64,000 nucleotides of DNA from Sclerurus mexicanus. Lineage: Eukaryota; Chordata; Aves; Passeriformes; Furnariidae. Below are positions 52,228 through 64,000 of the stretch, one piece after another (position 1 is the first letter of the stretch; the number at the start of each line of letters is the position of its first letter). A program made the translations under genes and the position numbers. The notes beneath the pieces were generated by a model. That model had not been told where the DNA came from and did no database searches. It was given only the letters and a program-made list of their open reading frames with translations. Location of the stretch: NCBI GenBank assembly GCA_013396755.1, contig VWZF01002410.1:1187770-1251769 (forward strand), in the 5' to 3' direction.

Positions 52228-54699
52228 TTCTCAGCTCATTAATTAGCAACTGATCCACTTCTGCCAAATTATTCTGTTGGTCTCAGCTGACGAGTTTGGC
52301 CACACTTTGCATGGGGTACAGTCTGATCCCCTAACACCTTCTGAGTAACCAAAGCAGCTCATCTTCTAGATCCCCTCACCGAACTTTGCATCCTTTTCTC
52401 CTGGTGATCTGGTGTTCTCAGCCCATGAATCCTGGACAGTGGTGGTAGTTTAACAGATTCAGAAGTTCCTGGTAAGCAAATAAAAAATGTATTAAAATTT
52501 GAAAACTTACTAAGATTCTCCTACATTTTCTGTGTTACAGCTGAGTTGGAAATTGACACTTCCACCATTTTGCATTGCATGTCTAGGATTTATATTTTTA
52601 AACAAAATTGTCAGACTACGGGTTTGGAAGGTAAATCTAGCTGGCAGAAAGGTTTTGAGTGTTCTCTGACTTTCAAGTGCAAAGGGAGTAGTGCAGGAAA
52701 ATAACTACTGAGAATCTCGTGGTGTGTCTGGGCATGCAGATACTATTATCACTGAAAGCTATCTTCACTCTATATGGAAGGGAGAGCAAGAGAGAGGAAA
52801 AAGAGGCTTTCATGGAGAAATTCAAAGTACAGTGCAACATTACCCATGGGAAGTATGTCAGATCTGATTTTTTCTCCTGCCCACTGAAATGGTTGTTTCC
52901 TTGTTCTCTTTGGTATTGATAAACTAATTACCTTAAAAACTGTATTTTAACATCAGTATGAACACATTTTTAAAATCAGTGGGGTTTCTAAATGTCCTCA
53001 GTAAATGTGTAGTCTTTCATGGAATCCTGTAAATAATGGCTACAGACAGAGCTGGAAAGGGCAGCCTGTTGTTTATTTACATCTCTGTCCTGAGGTTCCA
53101 TACTGTGTTCTGAGTTGTAATTATGGGACAGGAAGATAAGAAGGAAACAGGTGGCTTTATAAATATATCTTCTGCTACTTAAAGAAGGACATACCTCATG
53201 CAATATAGACTGTATTTGTCATAGCCCATAATTCTTTAATTTCTAAAATGTCTCCCCAAACATAATAAGGTACAAATGTTACTTACCATAGTGCAGGTCC
53301 TGCTTTTCTCATTCTTCAAGTTGCTTCTTGTGTCCATTTCAAAGTGTGCTTGAGGTGCCTCTTAGCTCATTCAGCCATGCAGATTTATTGTGGGTTTCAT
53401 GCCAACCTGATTCTGAGACTCTGTCACATCTCTTCCACAAGTGACCCCATCCAACTGATTACAGCCTAAAAATCAGACTGCTGTCATGAAGGACAGAGCT
53501 TTCTGTCTGGAGAAGGTCATTAGAGAAGTCCATTAGAGAAGGACCTATAAAAAATGTATTGTTGGACCTGCAACACCGTCCCTGACCTTTAGTACAGATT
53601 TTTAAATAATTGGGCATGAAAGTATTGCATCTGAATGGCCCTGGAGATTGGTATTTTTAGTCCTCCTTCTACTAAAACATAAACCTATGTTGTAGCAGAG
53701 TGCCTGTTGAGAGTGTGCTCATTTTCTCTGCTGTCGGCAGCCTAGTTTGTAAAATTCTAAATCAGACCCCTTGGGTAACAAAGGACTATGGGCTCCAAAA
53801 TGAAATATACATGGGCAGAAAGACTCGGATGAGCAAATGGGAAGTAAATACAAGGTCTGGAAGACAAAGGCAGGGATAACAGGGGTGGTGGTGGGTGGTG
53901 CCCAAACACTATCTTCACTTATGGGATAAGCAGGGGAACAAGGCATGACTTACTGTGTGTGCTCAGCTCTAAAACACACTGAATTCAGCTTCTGTTCAGA
54001 TCATCCCTAACAACCCTTCTGTTCATGGCCCCTCACTCCAACACATTCTTCTACTTGAAACAATGAAGAGAATAAGGCTTGGTCAACATGCACAGCGAGG
54101 CTGTCAGACAACAGTTTGTACGTACTCTACAAATTTCCACATTGGTTCCTTAATGAACCATAAAAAGCAATGGGAAACCACCCTTAACGTGAATAGAAAC
54201 ATTAGGGCTCTGCATTAAGCCACTAACTACAATTTTTTCTCATCTCATGCTTTAAAATTTCAGTCATTCCCTGCAGAGGGCAGTAATGACAATTTTCTGG
54301 CTGAGCATGGACATTGTCTACAGGTTTTTGTTAATTTTTTTCCTGTAAATCACACACTGCCTGAGATGAATAAGTACTTTGAAGCAGTACTACTTATCTA
54401 TCTTCTTTGTTAGGTGTGCACATGGTATGTCTTGCTCATGTACTGGAGTATACTACTAAACAAGATCTGAGACTTGGAGAAAACACTTTGATATACACAT
54501 CTAACCAAATATTTAGGCCACATTATTTCATTGTATTGTACTATTTTTGCCTCAGTAGGAAAGCATTTCTGTGAAGCCAAATGGCCAATAAGGTACAGAA
54601 ATCTAAACTGTGTATCTAATGGTCCATTTGTTCTTTAAGTCTTTGAAATGAGAAGTGTGTGGTTCCAAAAGTGCTCTCTTTGAAATCGATTGAGTGCTT

Positions 54700-54716
54700 G
54701 TGGCACTAAGTGCCAC
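54700..54716. repeat. 8-bp inverted repeat with single-base loop
   Basis: GTGGCACT, A, AGTGCCAC. Short outer complementary arms TTGAG (54690-54694) and CTCAA (54716-54720) surround it with an interruption. It is small and possibly chance. Confidence 0.5.
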
Positions 54717-56349
54717 TCAACATGGATAAGTATGACCACATGTCCTGTCACATATTTCAAAAGGAAATGTGTTAGCTGCAGATGTTAAACAGCTCAGGTA
54801 TCCTGGAGGTAGCTCATGTTAGTAGAAAACATATCTGATAACTAAACTTAATAGCTGTTTAATTGACTGAATTATGTCACTATAAATTTTCTTTCTTGAG
54901 TCAAATTATCACTGCTAGTTCTAGCTGCATTATAATACACTCCTCATAAACTTGATATATTTGTCATTTACTTGCCTGGGACATCAACTTGCAAAGAAAT
55001 TACAGGTTAATTCAGATGATATAAAGCAATGTCACAGCAGAGAGACTTCCAACTAATTATTGTTTTTACATCAGAGCCAATATCTCATGTGACAATTCAC
55101 TCTTGTAGCAAAAGATGAGCTGAACTCTTTTGAAAAGAGTTGGAGTACATTTGACAACATGAATATCTACCTACACAATGACATGATGGGTGCAGCTAGT
55201 AATGTGTAATTACTTAAAAAGTGTTGTTAAAGTATACTTGATGGGGTTCACATTTAAGTATGACAAAACCTTTTAAACATACTTCACTGGTTATAAAAAT
55301 ACTTACAAAGTATTTTTTATCAGCTCCAGTACTGCTCACTACAGCAGTTCTGGAGCTAAATGTAATTCTGACAGGCATTTTCATCAACAAAGCATTCAAC
55401 AAAAATAGATGGTTAAATAAAAAAGCAAGTTTAAGGTCCTCTGGTCTTTGGAATGCAGAACTCCGTATGTATACATCACTTCCCTGCTCAGTGAGAATCA
55501 CACTAACTCAGTTGAGATCTGTGTATTTTCTTGTTAAAATTTCATTTGCCTTTCCACAGTCTTAAAAGTACTCTTAGCAACCCATAAGAGCACTTTCTGA
55601 ATAAATATCCGAAGTATGCTTTTATCCTTCAGCTGAACTGTGAAAAAGATGTCATTCCATATTTAATAAACCTGGACCAACAGTCAAATTAATGGATGAG
55701 TGCATGTGGTGTATGTGTATAAAAAAAGCGATCATTTTTATTGCCTCATTTTAGTGACACAAATCAATATAAGATGTGCTTGTAATTTTCCCCCATTATT
55801 GCACATTGTGAGGAGATAAAATAAATTTTCAAACTTATTAATTCTGAGAGCTGCTGAGAAAGTAACTGGTTGAAAACAGATAATTTCAGCCTTATTTCTG
55901 GTATGTAATTCCCTTCTACAGTTTACCTCAGTGGTGGATACCAACAGAAACAGATATTTAGCATCATGATTATTTTGTTTTATTTCCTTCTGGTTTTGCC
56001 CAAAACATTGTAAAAGCCATAAATATGAGATGCCTCTGAACACTTCTCACCAGTAAAAGCAAAAAACTGCAAAACCAAGTTCAGAATGACATCAAATAGG
56101 AAAATTATGTAATTGTTAACAAAAATATCTTTAGTTTGCACCAATTTTAAAAGCATAGCTGCTTACATTTTTACTTCATTTGAACGTCTCTGTATATAAC
56201 ATCTGACTGCCATTATTACTTTTTGACAGCTTTTTAAAGTACTGTGAGACTTTAAAATTTAACATGGAAAATAAAACAGGAAATTTACATGAAAAACTAA
56301 GACCGAAAAGTGTACTTTAAAAAAAAAATGCAAAAATACAAATGCTTAC

Positions 56350-56432
56350 CTTTGTGTTTGGGTGGCATAACTGTTATCATATGCCTCATAGCTTGGATCA
56401 TCATATTCACCCCCATACCCATCATCGTATCC
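56350..56432 (-). CDS. KHDRBS2: KHDRBS2 coding exon, third from last (probably exon 7)
   Basis: This exon encodes part of the tyrosine-rich C-terminal tail of KHDRBS2 (SLM-1), a STAR-family nuclear RNA-binding protein that controls alternative splicing in neurons. On the minus strand it opens with GGA and reads 27 codons, beginning GYDDGYGGEYDDPSYEAYDN and ending ATQTQ, plus two bases (AG) of a split serine codon. Six of the 27 residues are tyrosine; in this family such tyrosines are known targets of Src/BRK-type kinases. The acceptor is a pyrimidine-rich tract ending in TTAG at 56433-56436, and the donor is G|GTAAGC just below 56350. The 83-base length is not a multiple of three. The paralogues KHDRBS1 and KHDRBS3 fit less well. 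The exon number is from memory of the human gene, not seen here. Confidence 0.93.
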
Positions 56433-56871
56433 CTAAGGGGAAAACAGAACACCACAGCTTAGAAGAGTGATAAATCAAAGCATATTATCAAGATGTGAAA
56501 ATAACTTCCATCAACATATGCATGGTATGTTTGCCCAGTGTCATGTAAAACACGCAGCCGACTGAAAAGAATTGTGAACCGTGAAGCACAACCTGTGTAT
56601 TGCAAGGGTAAAGAAATCAGTTACTCATTTAAGGACTCAGCTTATTCACTGATAAACTGTGGTGCATTGTCCAAACCACACAGCTCCAGTGGGATCTGTG
56701 TAGAATACTGATGGATGATAATAAAAATGATAAATCTCTTGGCAGTCTGTTGTATAAACAGTTCCATAAATACCTACAGGTGAAATGAACAAATGGCAGG
56801 TGTATTACACTATTAAGAATGGTATTGTGAAAAAATCTTAATATTCAGTCTAATAAAAAAACCCCAAAACA

Positions 56872-56891
56872 CAAACAAAACAAAACAAAAC
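56872..56891. repeat. (CAAAA)n simple repeat
   Basis: About four units of CAAA(A) lie just inside the intron upstream of the 83-base exon. Confidence 0.85.
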
Positions 56892-59811
56892 TTAACATCA
56901 TATGAGAAACAATATTTGTGAAGCAAGTTATCACTTACAATAAGCACCTTTTCCTTCACTGAGCATCCCACTCTTTTTAAAGGAATGTTTTTCTGTGACA
57001 AGCTAATGGACACCTCACTACAGGTTCCTCCCATCTAGCTTAAGGGGCCTCACTGAAGGGCTCAAATGCTCAGTCTGCCCAAGGCAGAGAGACACAAGTA
57101 ACTTCAGAAGGTGGTTCAGCTCATCTAATGCCTCAATTTTCCACTGAAGGTGCCATGGGTAATTATGATCCACTGTAGCTGACTCTCAACATAAGAGTGC
57201 TCAGGAACCAGATAATGAACAAATAAGGATATAATCCACGGGATGACTTTTGATACGCTCTTCTCATATGACAGGACAACAGTGTGGGCAAGAAGAAGGC
57301 TGTATGGGAACATGTTTTTTTTCTTCTCTGAGATTTTTGGGAGCCAGTATTTTTAGTTAAATAGAAATGAAACATTTTGTTGTCACAAGAAAAACTGATT
57401 GTTAAGGGAAGTGCTAAAGCAAATAGGGGGCTTAAAAATCTTTGACTCAATATTAATGACAGTGGAAGGAAATTTTTTCCTCCCACAAGTTATGCAAAAT
57501 TTAATTAGGTTGGGGGAGAAGGGACAGCATGAGGCAGTTCCAAAATAATAGCAGTCCAATAAGTAATCACTTTAGTACACTATCATAACCAAAGTGCAGT
57601 GTTAGTTTGGTACTTCCTTATTTCTGCTAATTCAACTCTAACAGTATTGAACAAGACTTCACTGGCACTCCCAAATTAAAGAAAACATTCAGTGGAGGAA
57701 GCATTCAGCTATGTCTCCTTGGGTCAAGCATATTAAATCTGCCTGTTCCTCTGGTGTACCCAGCAATGAGGGCAAGTGTGGATTCTGGGTGGGAGACCTC
57801 ATCCCTGTAGTGCTATATGGCCTGAAGGAAGGACAGGACTCCAGATGGTGACTTCCAGTTCTCAGGCATCATGTTAGCTCGAAGTAAAGGAAAGCCTTTC
57901 CGGGCAGGAGGGAGAGTCCCATTTTGGGACAGGGGAATGGCCACTTCTAGAATCTGAAGTCCACACAAGCCTCATCATCTTCCATTTTGGGTGGAAGTGC
58001 ACCATTTTGACTTGCCTTCATTAGTGTAAACTCATAGCAAAAAGTACAGTTAAAAACATATTTCTGCAGACTACAGTGATATATTGAGCATTATATAGCT
58101 AAACAAGCAATTTTGCTTCTGGGGATAGGATGAGAGAAACAATGAACCCTAGGAGACAGGTGTTAGTTACATGAATTAGTATGCTACCAGGGACGGATCC
58201 TGCTACTGGGATGACAAGGGTGATGCAAGTTCCTATATAAAGTCAAATAGCTAGAGGAAAGACAATTCAGCCTGCTTACCCACCATAGGAGAGAATGGGA
58301 AAAGAGACAATTACAAATTAGCTCTCAGCTTTTTGATGCCTGAGGTGAATCAACTTTCAGCATCAGCAGGGCAAAGAACACTTGTTAATATTTGACACTT
58401 CTGTGGGTTCACGTTACAGATTTTAACAGCCTCCCTAAAGGCTCAGAGCGGGTCAATACAGTGCAAATGGTTCAACAGGAACGGTTGGAAAACAAATTAA
58501 AAAAGCACAATATATCTTTAATAAAGAAAAACTGTTTTCTGGATAATGTTCTTTTAGTTGTGTAAATCTGTATGAGAATTATCTCCTAGTCGTACAGGTG
58601 AAGTGTTTAGGTAAGCTACATACAAGCATTTATTAAAAGTTTAATATGATGCATTGTACTCAGACACCTACCAAGCCTTTAGGTGTCTAGAACTGAGACC
58701 CAAAATAGCTCCTTTCACTTCCTTAAAGTGCCTCAAACTCACTGAGCATTTTTCTTCTCTTTAACCTTCAGGTCCCCAGAACCTACAACTTTAATATTTG
58801 AAAGTATTTCATGGATGGGCACTTTGAGAGATGAAACACCCAGCTCCCATCCAGACCCTGCTGAGAACAAAGACTATCAGTTTGACGGTGCCCAAATTAA
58901 CATACTCTGCACTCTGGGTGTGATGAGGAGGGTGCTCCCAAAGGCAGTGCAACTTTTTACATAGCACTGGAGTCAAACTATTTTATGCACTCTCTAGGAC
59001 TATTAGTCCTTATATTAAAAACAAACAAACCAATCATATTAAATTGATAAATGTTCTTTATATGTATGATGACAGGAATAGAGCAGTCCTCTGAGAGAAC
59101 CTAATTAAGTTACTAGCGCTTTGCTCTCATGACGCTGAAGGAAAAAGGATTACCTATGGTGTCAGTGATTTGAATATGACATTTGTCCTTCTAAAATGTC
59201 CACAGTTTAATTTATTTTACCAGAAATCTTCACATATGTGTATAAAATGTAGATATTCCCTTCTGTGGGTAGGTTCTAATGCCTTTTCATTGAGGTCTGT
59301 GCTTTTCAAGCAGAAATAATCTCAGATAAAGTGTCTTTGGGCCTGATCTGATCAAGATCTCCACATTCATCAGAATATTAGAAAACTTCAGTGAAAAGTA
59401 GACAGAGTCAAGTCATTCAACTTCAGTGAAGGGAAAGAAAGCACTTCCCTATATTTTCAGAGTTCTTTGATGAGGCTAATGAGGGTGAAGATAAGCATAA
59501 CCTGAGGGAAACAGCATTCTTTGAACTCCAAGAAGTTACTGATGAGTTTTGATTCTCAAGGATATTCAAGGGACTGTGGTTGTGCCTGGGAAGACTCTTT
59601 TCCTCTTGTAGGAGTCTTTTCTTCCCATGGTAGCTGCCACCACCATTCAGAAGAAAAGCCTACTACAATGAACTGAAAAAAAAGATGCAATGGAGAAACT
59701 ATTAGAAATATTCAAAGTCAAACTGATAGCCATTTCTAGGTTAGGTTTTTGTGCCAGGCTCTCTTTTCCTTTTCTCAGGTATTTCTTAATACAACAACTT
59801 ACCAAAACATT

Positions 59812-59859
59812 TAAAAAAACAAAAACAAAAACAAAACAAAAAAAAAACCCAAAAAAACC
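59812..59859. repeat. A-rich tract with C interruptions
   Basis: About 48 bases, nearly all A, with scattered C's. It produces lysine-rich or phenylalanine-rich false frames on the two strands. No retroposed sequence recognisable to me ends in it. Confidence 0.8.
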
Positions 59860-61439
59860 ACCCTCTTTATTTTGTGTCAGGGAAAAGTAAAGTCTTCCAA
59901 TGTTTAGGATTTGCTCCAGGCTTACAATGATAGATCCTGGACTGGAGACAAAAGAACAGCAATGCACATTTGAAGCTGCAGCGGGGCTAAGAATGTTTAT
60001 AAATAATTATAGATGTTTTTGAGGAGTTTTGGTGTTGTTTAGAGTTGAAAAATAGTAACAAAAAAAAGATGAAAAATTAAGAAAAAATTTAACAGAGCTC
60101 AATTCAAAAAAAGTCTAATTTGAAAATGAGCAAATTTAAGTCTTTCTCCGCAAAGTGCAGCCGGCAAAAACTCTTAGAAGAATCTCAAAACAGCATCTGA
60201 AATTAGCATTGGGAACACTCACTTCAGGAGGAAATACTACTCTACCACTGATAAAGAAAATTATAGTCAAGGGAAAAAGAGGTGTAGAAGCAAAAAGGGA
60301 CATATTTTAAAAACGGCTTATATTCTACTACATGAGAAAAAGTTTGTATCAATTCAACACTCAAAATACCATTGAGAAAGATTTTAGTTATTTAGATTTA
60401 CTCAAATCCTCTTCCATTTGCAGATGCTGAGAGATAATAGAAATACAAACAAAATGTTAAGTATCATGAGTTACAAGGGTATCCTAATACAGCACAGTCT
60501 GATCTCTTTAAATATGAATTTCCTTAAGACTCTGCTTCAAACAATAAGAGGACACACTCAAATGCACCAAGTGTAAATCATCTCTTCTCAAATGACCTTA
60601 GAAAATAGAATTTTCACAGCATGCTCTGAAAAATGGTAGGTTTCAACTCTGTGAAACCAAGAAGGAAAATAATTCTAATACTTCTAATGAAAACTGCTGT
60701 ACTCACAGTATTCTATGTATGTCCTAGTAATACATGATAAAATACATTGTGAGAAAGTTGAAACTGATTTGGATTTTACAGAAAATAGCCTGACTCTTTC
60801 TAAAGTAGCAAACTACAAAATATCTAGAATTAGAGAAAAATAAGCAAAACACAAACAACTGTAAGTCAAAATAGAGTTATGCAACTCAGCACTTTACTTG
60901 GCAAATATTTGAACAAGAAAAATACCTTCAGCCAGACAACCAGAGCAGCCTTTGTCACTAACTGCATCCAGCAGTACACAAAAATTAGTCCTGTGCCTCA
61001 GAGTAGGTGAGGGTATAAATATCCAGCTCTAACTGTAACTCTTAAATAGAAGCAGTTATTTCCCAGTAAAGGGACCTTTGCACAGTTTTCACTATTTTGT
61101 TCGCCTTGCTTCTATGTTGCTGTCTCACTCTCTTTTCTGTTGTGACTTGGCCACTTCCAAACTTTCTCACACATCCATATCACCTTACCTTAAAGAGTTA
61201 AAAGCCAGTCATTTGCCAGTAGCCTGGCAGTAGATTGCCATAAGACTCGCAGGGTAGAAATAAAACATTTTTAGAGGATATTTTTTTTGCACGTATTTGA
61301 AAACAAGTTGAACTGCTCTTTAAATGAGAACTTGCTTTCCAATAACTATAAAGGGAGTTCAGGATGGACGTGTTAGATTTAGGTAACTGACCTTAAGGTA
61401 AGTTAGTTATTGTTTGAAGGAATTTATTGCTTATATATT

Positions 61440-62127
61440 TAGAGCAGCCCTGAGGAGAAGGACTTGGAGGGTACTGGTTGATGAGAAGGCCAAGGTGAGC
61501 TTGAAACAGAGCAAAACTGCTCTGTTTCAAGCTGGCAGTGTGTACTTGCAGCCCAGAAGCCAAAAGCATCCTGGGTTGCATCAAATGCAGTGTGGGCAGC
61601 AGGTCAAGCGAGGTGATTCTGCCCTCCTCTTTCCTCCTCGCAAGACCTCACCTGGAGCACTGCATCCAGTTCTGGGGTCCTCAATGTAAGAAGAATATGC
61701 ACCTGTAGGAGCGAGTCCAGAGGGGGCTACAGATATGATCACGGGGCTGGAGCACCTGCCCAGTGAAGACAGGATGAGAGAGTTGAGGTTGTTTGGCGTG
61801 GAAGAAGAGGAAGCTCTGGGCAGACCTTAGAATACCTTCCAGTATCTGAATGGGGCCTGTGAGAAAGCTGGAGAGGGGCTTTTTACAAGGGCATGTAGTG
61901 ACACAACGAGGGAGAATGGCATATTAAGAAGAAATTCTTTGCTGTGGAGGTGGTGAGGCTCTAGTTGTTCAGAGAAGTTGTGGATATCCCATCCCTGGAA
62001 ATGTTCAAGGTCTGGTTGGATGGGGCTCTGAGCAATCTGATCTAGTGGAAGGTATCGCTGCTCATATCAGGAGGTTTGGAACTAGATCTTTAAGGTTGCT
62101 TCCAACCCAAACCATTCTATGATTCTA
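61440..62127 (+). mobile_element. CR1 LINE 3' fragment, antisense to KHDRBS2, with palindromic insertion
   Basis: About 690 bases of CR1 3' region. Landmarks are GGAGAAGGACTTGGAGGGTAC, CAGCAGGTCAAGCGAGGTGA, CCAGTTCTGGGGTCC, AGTCCAGAGGGGGCTAC, AAATGTTCAAGG and the end CCATTCTATGATTC at about 62120. It starts downstream of the reverse transcriptase, so no catalytic motif is present. Orientation is plus, opposite to KHDRBS2. A 16-bp perfect inverted repeat at 61498-61533 interrupts the usual CR1 sequence. Confidence 0.92.
61498..61533. repeat. Perfect 16-bp inverted repeat with 4-base loop inside CR1
   Basis: The left arm AGCTTGAAACAGAGCA (61498-61513) and right arm TGCTCTGTTTCAAGCT (61518-61533) are exact reverse complements around the loop AAAC. 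Confidence 0.9.
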
Positions 62128-64000
62128 AAGTGGTAGCAGCTCTAAGTATGTATAGAGGAACACATCTGCATATATTAATTTTCTGTAATTTAGACAAATG
62201 GTAATGTTGCTCTACCTACTACAAAGAGGGGTAAAACCTGTAATTTGGATTTTTCAGTGTTGAAAGCCTGCAGTTAGAGCCGATGAATCTCATCAAAGTT
62301 CCTGGGAAGTTAGTCTGTTGTTGAGCAAGGATTTCCAAAACCGTTATTTATATTTAGAAACTGAAATTCTAACCAAATTATTCTGTAAGTACACATGCCT
62401 ATTATCATAGCTGGTCATGGATTCTTCAGCTATACCTGCAGGGTCAGAAAAAGGGAAAATTACATATTATCAGTTTATCAAAGACAATATATACCCCCTG
62501 CACTGGGACATCCACCAAGCATTTTGCAGAAGAACTAGAAGGCAAGTATAGTGACACTATATCTATCAAAATTATAATTAGTAGTAATAATAAAAGTAAT
62601 GTTGAAATTAAAATGGCAATAATAACCAATTGAAAAATCAGAGCTCTAAGTTAGGGACTTAAAAATTCCATATATGAACTAGAGTCTACAGTGCTGAGAT
62701 AACCCAGAGTAGACAAGCTTGCCACAGGCAATGAATAGATCTCAACACATTCGATCTCTTAACAAAATTGGTCTTCACACCAGTAGTGGGAAACACCTTT
62801 AAAAATGGTAAAACATAAAGAGATTAACATTTTTCATATGCTCATAGAAATATAATTGAAATTTCAATATAATCACAGTCATGGAGATTTTACAAATCCA
62901 AAGCAGAGAACATATATGTCTTCATATTTCAATGATTCAAATAAATCTCATGTGGAACAATCAGAATATTGACATATGGATAAGATAATACATAAGATAT
63001 GTATATCCCATGGTAATCCTTGGGATATTAGAACACTGATATAAGCATAAGAATGAGTGAAACTGAACAAGTTTTCTACTCAGATAAAGATAGGACAGGG
63101 GAAGTAAACAGCTGTACACTGCAAAAGCAGGCACAGTAGAAGCGAATCTCAGATGCTTCAAAAGATTGCCACGTACTCTTCTAAATGTAGGTTTAATTTC
63201 TTTTTTTTTCTATTTTTTATGTAATTTTTCAACTAAATGCAAAATGAATGATTAACACTTAAAATACATTTTGGTGCACTGAAAATCAGAACAGAATTAA
63301 AATGTAAAAGAAAATCTAACAGAAAAGAGACTTTTCTTACTCCTTCCATATTTGCAAGACTGTGGCCTACAATATAATTTGCTGCTGCAATTATTATACT
63401 ACAGCATTCATCAGATTAACATCTTTCTTCAAATCCTTGTTTGCTCTCTCATGCTCATGAAGCCACATTAAAACTTCTAATTCATGTGTCAAGGCTCTGT
63501 ATAGCAGCCACTGCTTACAACCATTTAACTTGTTGCACCTTCCCTTCTCCCCTAACTTTGCCATCATCGACTCTGAAACCCTTTCCTCTCCCATTTATTT
63601 GTGATATTTTTCGTATTTCCTCTCCTTATGGAACAGCATCCTAACCTCAGTGTCAATCCCTTACTCAATTCCCATTCCACAGGAATGTCTTGAAGAAACA
63701 TCTCTTTGTTCTAATATCAATAAAATGACTTAGTAATTAGCAGCAATTGCAGATGAAAAATAATCCAAGTAACTTCTTTGTGTATCTGCAGTAAGTTTCA
63801 TTTTTGCATTTATCTATGACTGAGATTCCCTGAAGAAAGGATTTTTAACTGCTATTTTTACTGATGGTTTGTACCGCTTTTACATTGTACTTGAGTGATA
63901 ATATATTACAGTAGCAAGTTGCACTGGTGACAATACATCACTTAAATGAAAGATTTACTTTTCCTGTGAACTGACATGAATAGAGCAGAAAGCAGCCTTT
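62128..64000 (-). other. KHDRBS2: KHDRBS2 upstream intron (partial), window end
   Basis: A/T-rich presumed intronic sequence beyond the CR1 fragment. No exon, repeat family or RNA gene was recognised. It includes a T-run near 63199-63210. Confidence 0.6.

Larger units (their letters stand above)
43161..56349 (-). other. KHDRBS2: KHDRBS2 intron between the 59-base and 83-base exons
   Basis: About 13.2 kb with no recognised exon or mobile element. Small features: a TGACGTCA palindrome at 44816-44823, a T-run at 46272-46286, a perfect 18-bp palindrome at 52210-52227 and an 8-bp hairpin at 54700-54716. A mildly GC-richer stretch at about 51480-52480 has a short minus-strand open segment resembling a membrane helix. 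It is interrupted by stops and I could not assign it. Confidence 0.7.
56433..61439 (-). other. KHDRBS2: KHDRBS2 upstream intron (partial), up to CR1 fragment
   Basis: Intronic DNA upstream of the 83-base exon. I looked for the preceding exon, which should be GC-rich and encode Arg/Gly/Pro repeats, and saw none, so it lies outside the window. Simple sequence: (CAAAA)n at 56872-56891 and an A-rich tract at 59812-59859. A stretch at about 57700-58020 is somewhat GC-richer but unassigned. Confidence 0.65.

Noticed and set aside
61393..61689. Open frames of 91 (plus) and 63 (minus) codons
   Set aside because: Both lie in the CR1 3' region and its palindromic insertion, which is non-coding in the parent element.
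56433..64000. Search for the preceding KHDRBS2 exon (Arg/Gly/Pro-rich)
   Set aside because: No GC-rich open segment with suitable splice sites is visible, so the exon lies outside the window.
1..64000. CRISPR arrays, operons, tRNA or rRNA genes, viral gene clusters
   Set aside because: No regularly spaced direct repeats, no tRNA-like A/B boxes with foldable arms, and no gag/pol/env sequence were seen. The composition and splicing signals are those of vertebrate nuclear DNA.

Overview
This is a stretch of AT-rich vertebrate nuclear DNA, almost certainly from a bird and possibly a songbird. The avian call rests on three chicken-repeat-1 (CR1) LINE fragments with the usual CR1 3' ends, and on two long terminal repeats (LTRs) of types I recognise from avian ERVL-like elements. 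There are no bacterial-style operons. Nearly all long open frames are chance frames in non-coding DNA or lie inside repeats.

The only protein-coding gene I can support is the 3' end of KHDRBS2 (SLM-1, a neuronal STAR-family RNA-binding splicing regulator), on the minus strand. Three coding exons can be read to the base: 56350-56432, 43102-43160 and 28971-29068. All are flanked by GT/AG splice sites, their phases fit, and together they encode the tyrosine-rich C-terminal tail ending in ARGGYREHPYGRY and a stop. The exons total only 240 coding bases and are separated by introns of about 13.2 and 13.9 kb. The 3' untranslated region runs down from 28970, probably to a poly(A) signal at 28281-28286, with a second candidate at 27994-27999. 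The KH and QUA domains and the Arg/Gly/Pro-rich middle of the protein must lie beyond the right edge of the window.

Layout: 1 to about 27.9 kb is intergenic DNA beyond the 3' end of KHDRBS2. It holds a clean solo LTR (6111-6667, 5-bp target duplication GGTGC), a short CR1 fragment (about 8562-8805), an AT microsatellite (13.57 kb), a second and longer solo LTR (20126-21211) and a duplicated block carrying an unresolved base (25.1-25.3 kb). From 28.0 to 29.07 kb is the KHDRBS2 terminal exon. From 29.07 to 56.35 kb are its last two introns, with one 1-kb CR1 fragment (about 36243-37258) antisense to the gene. From 56.43 kb to the end is part of the preceding intron, with another antisense CR1 fragment (about 61440-62127) that carries a 16-bp palindromic insertion.

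I found no previously undescribed multi-gene system. The most useful second-look items are the frame-shifting exon 8 with its doubly open last exon, the two related LTRs, several near-perfect DNA palindromes, and the duplicated block around the N at 25164.
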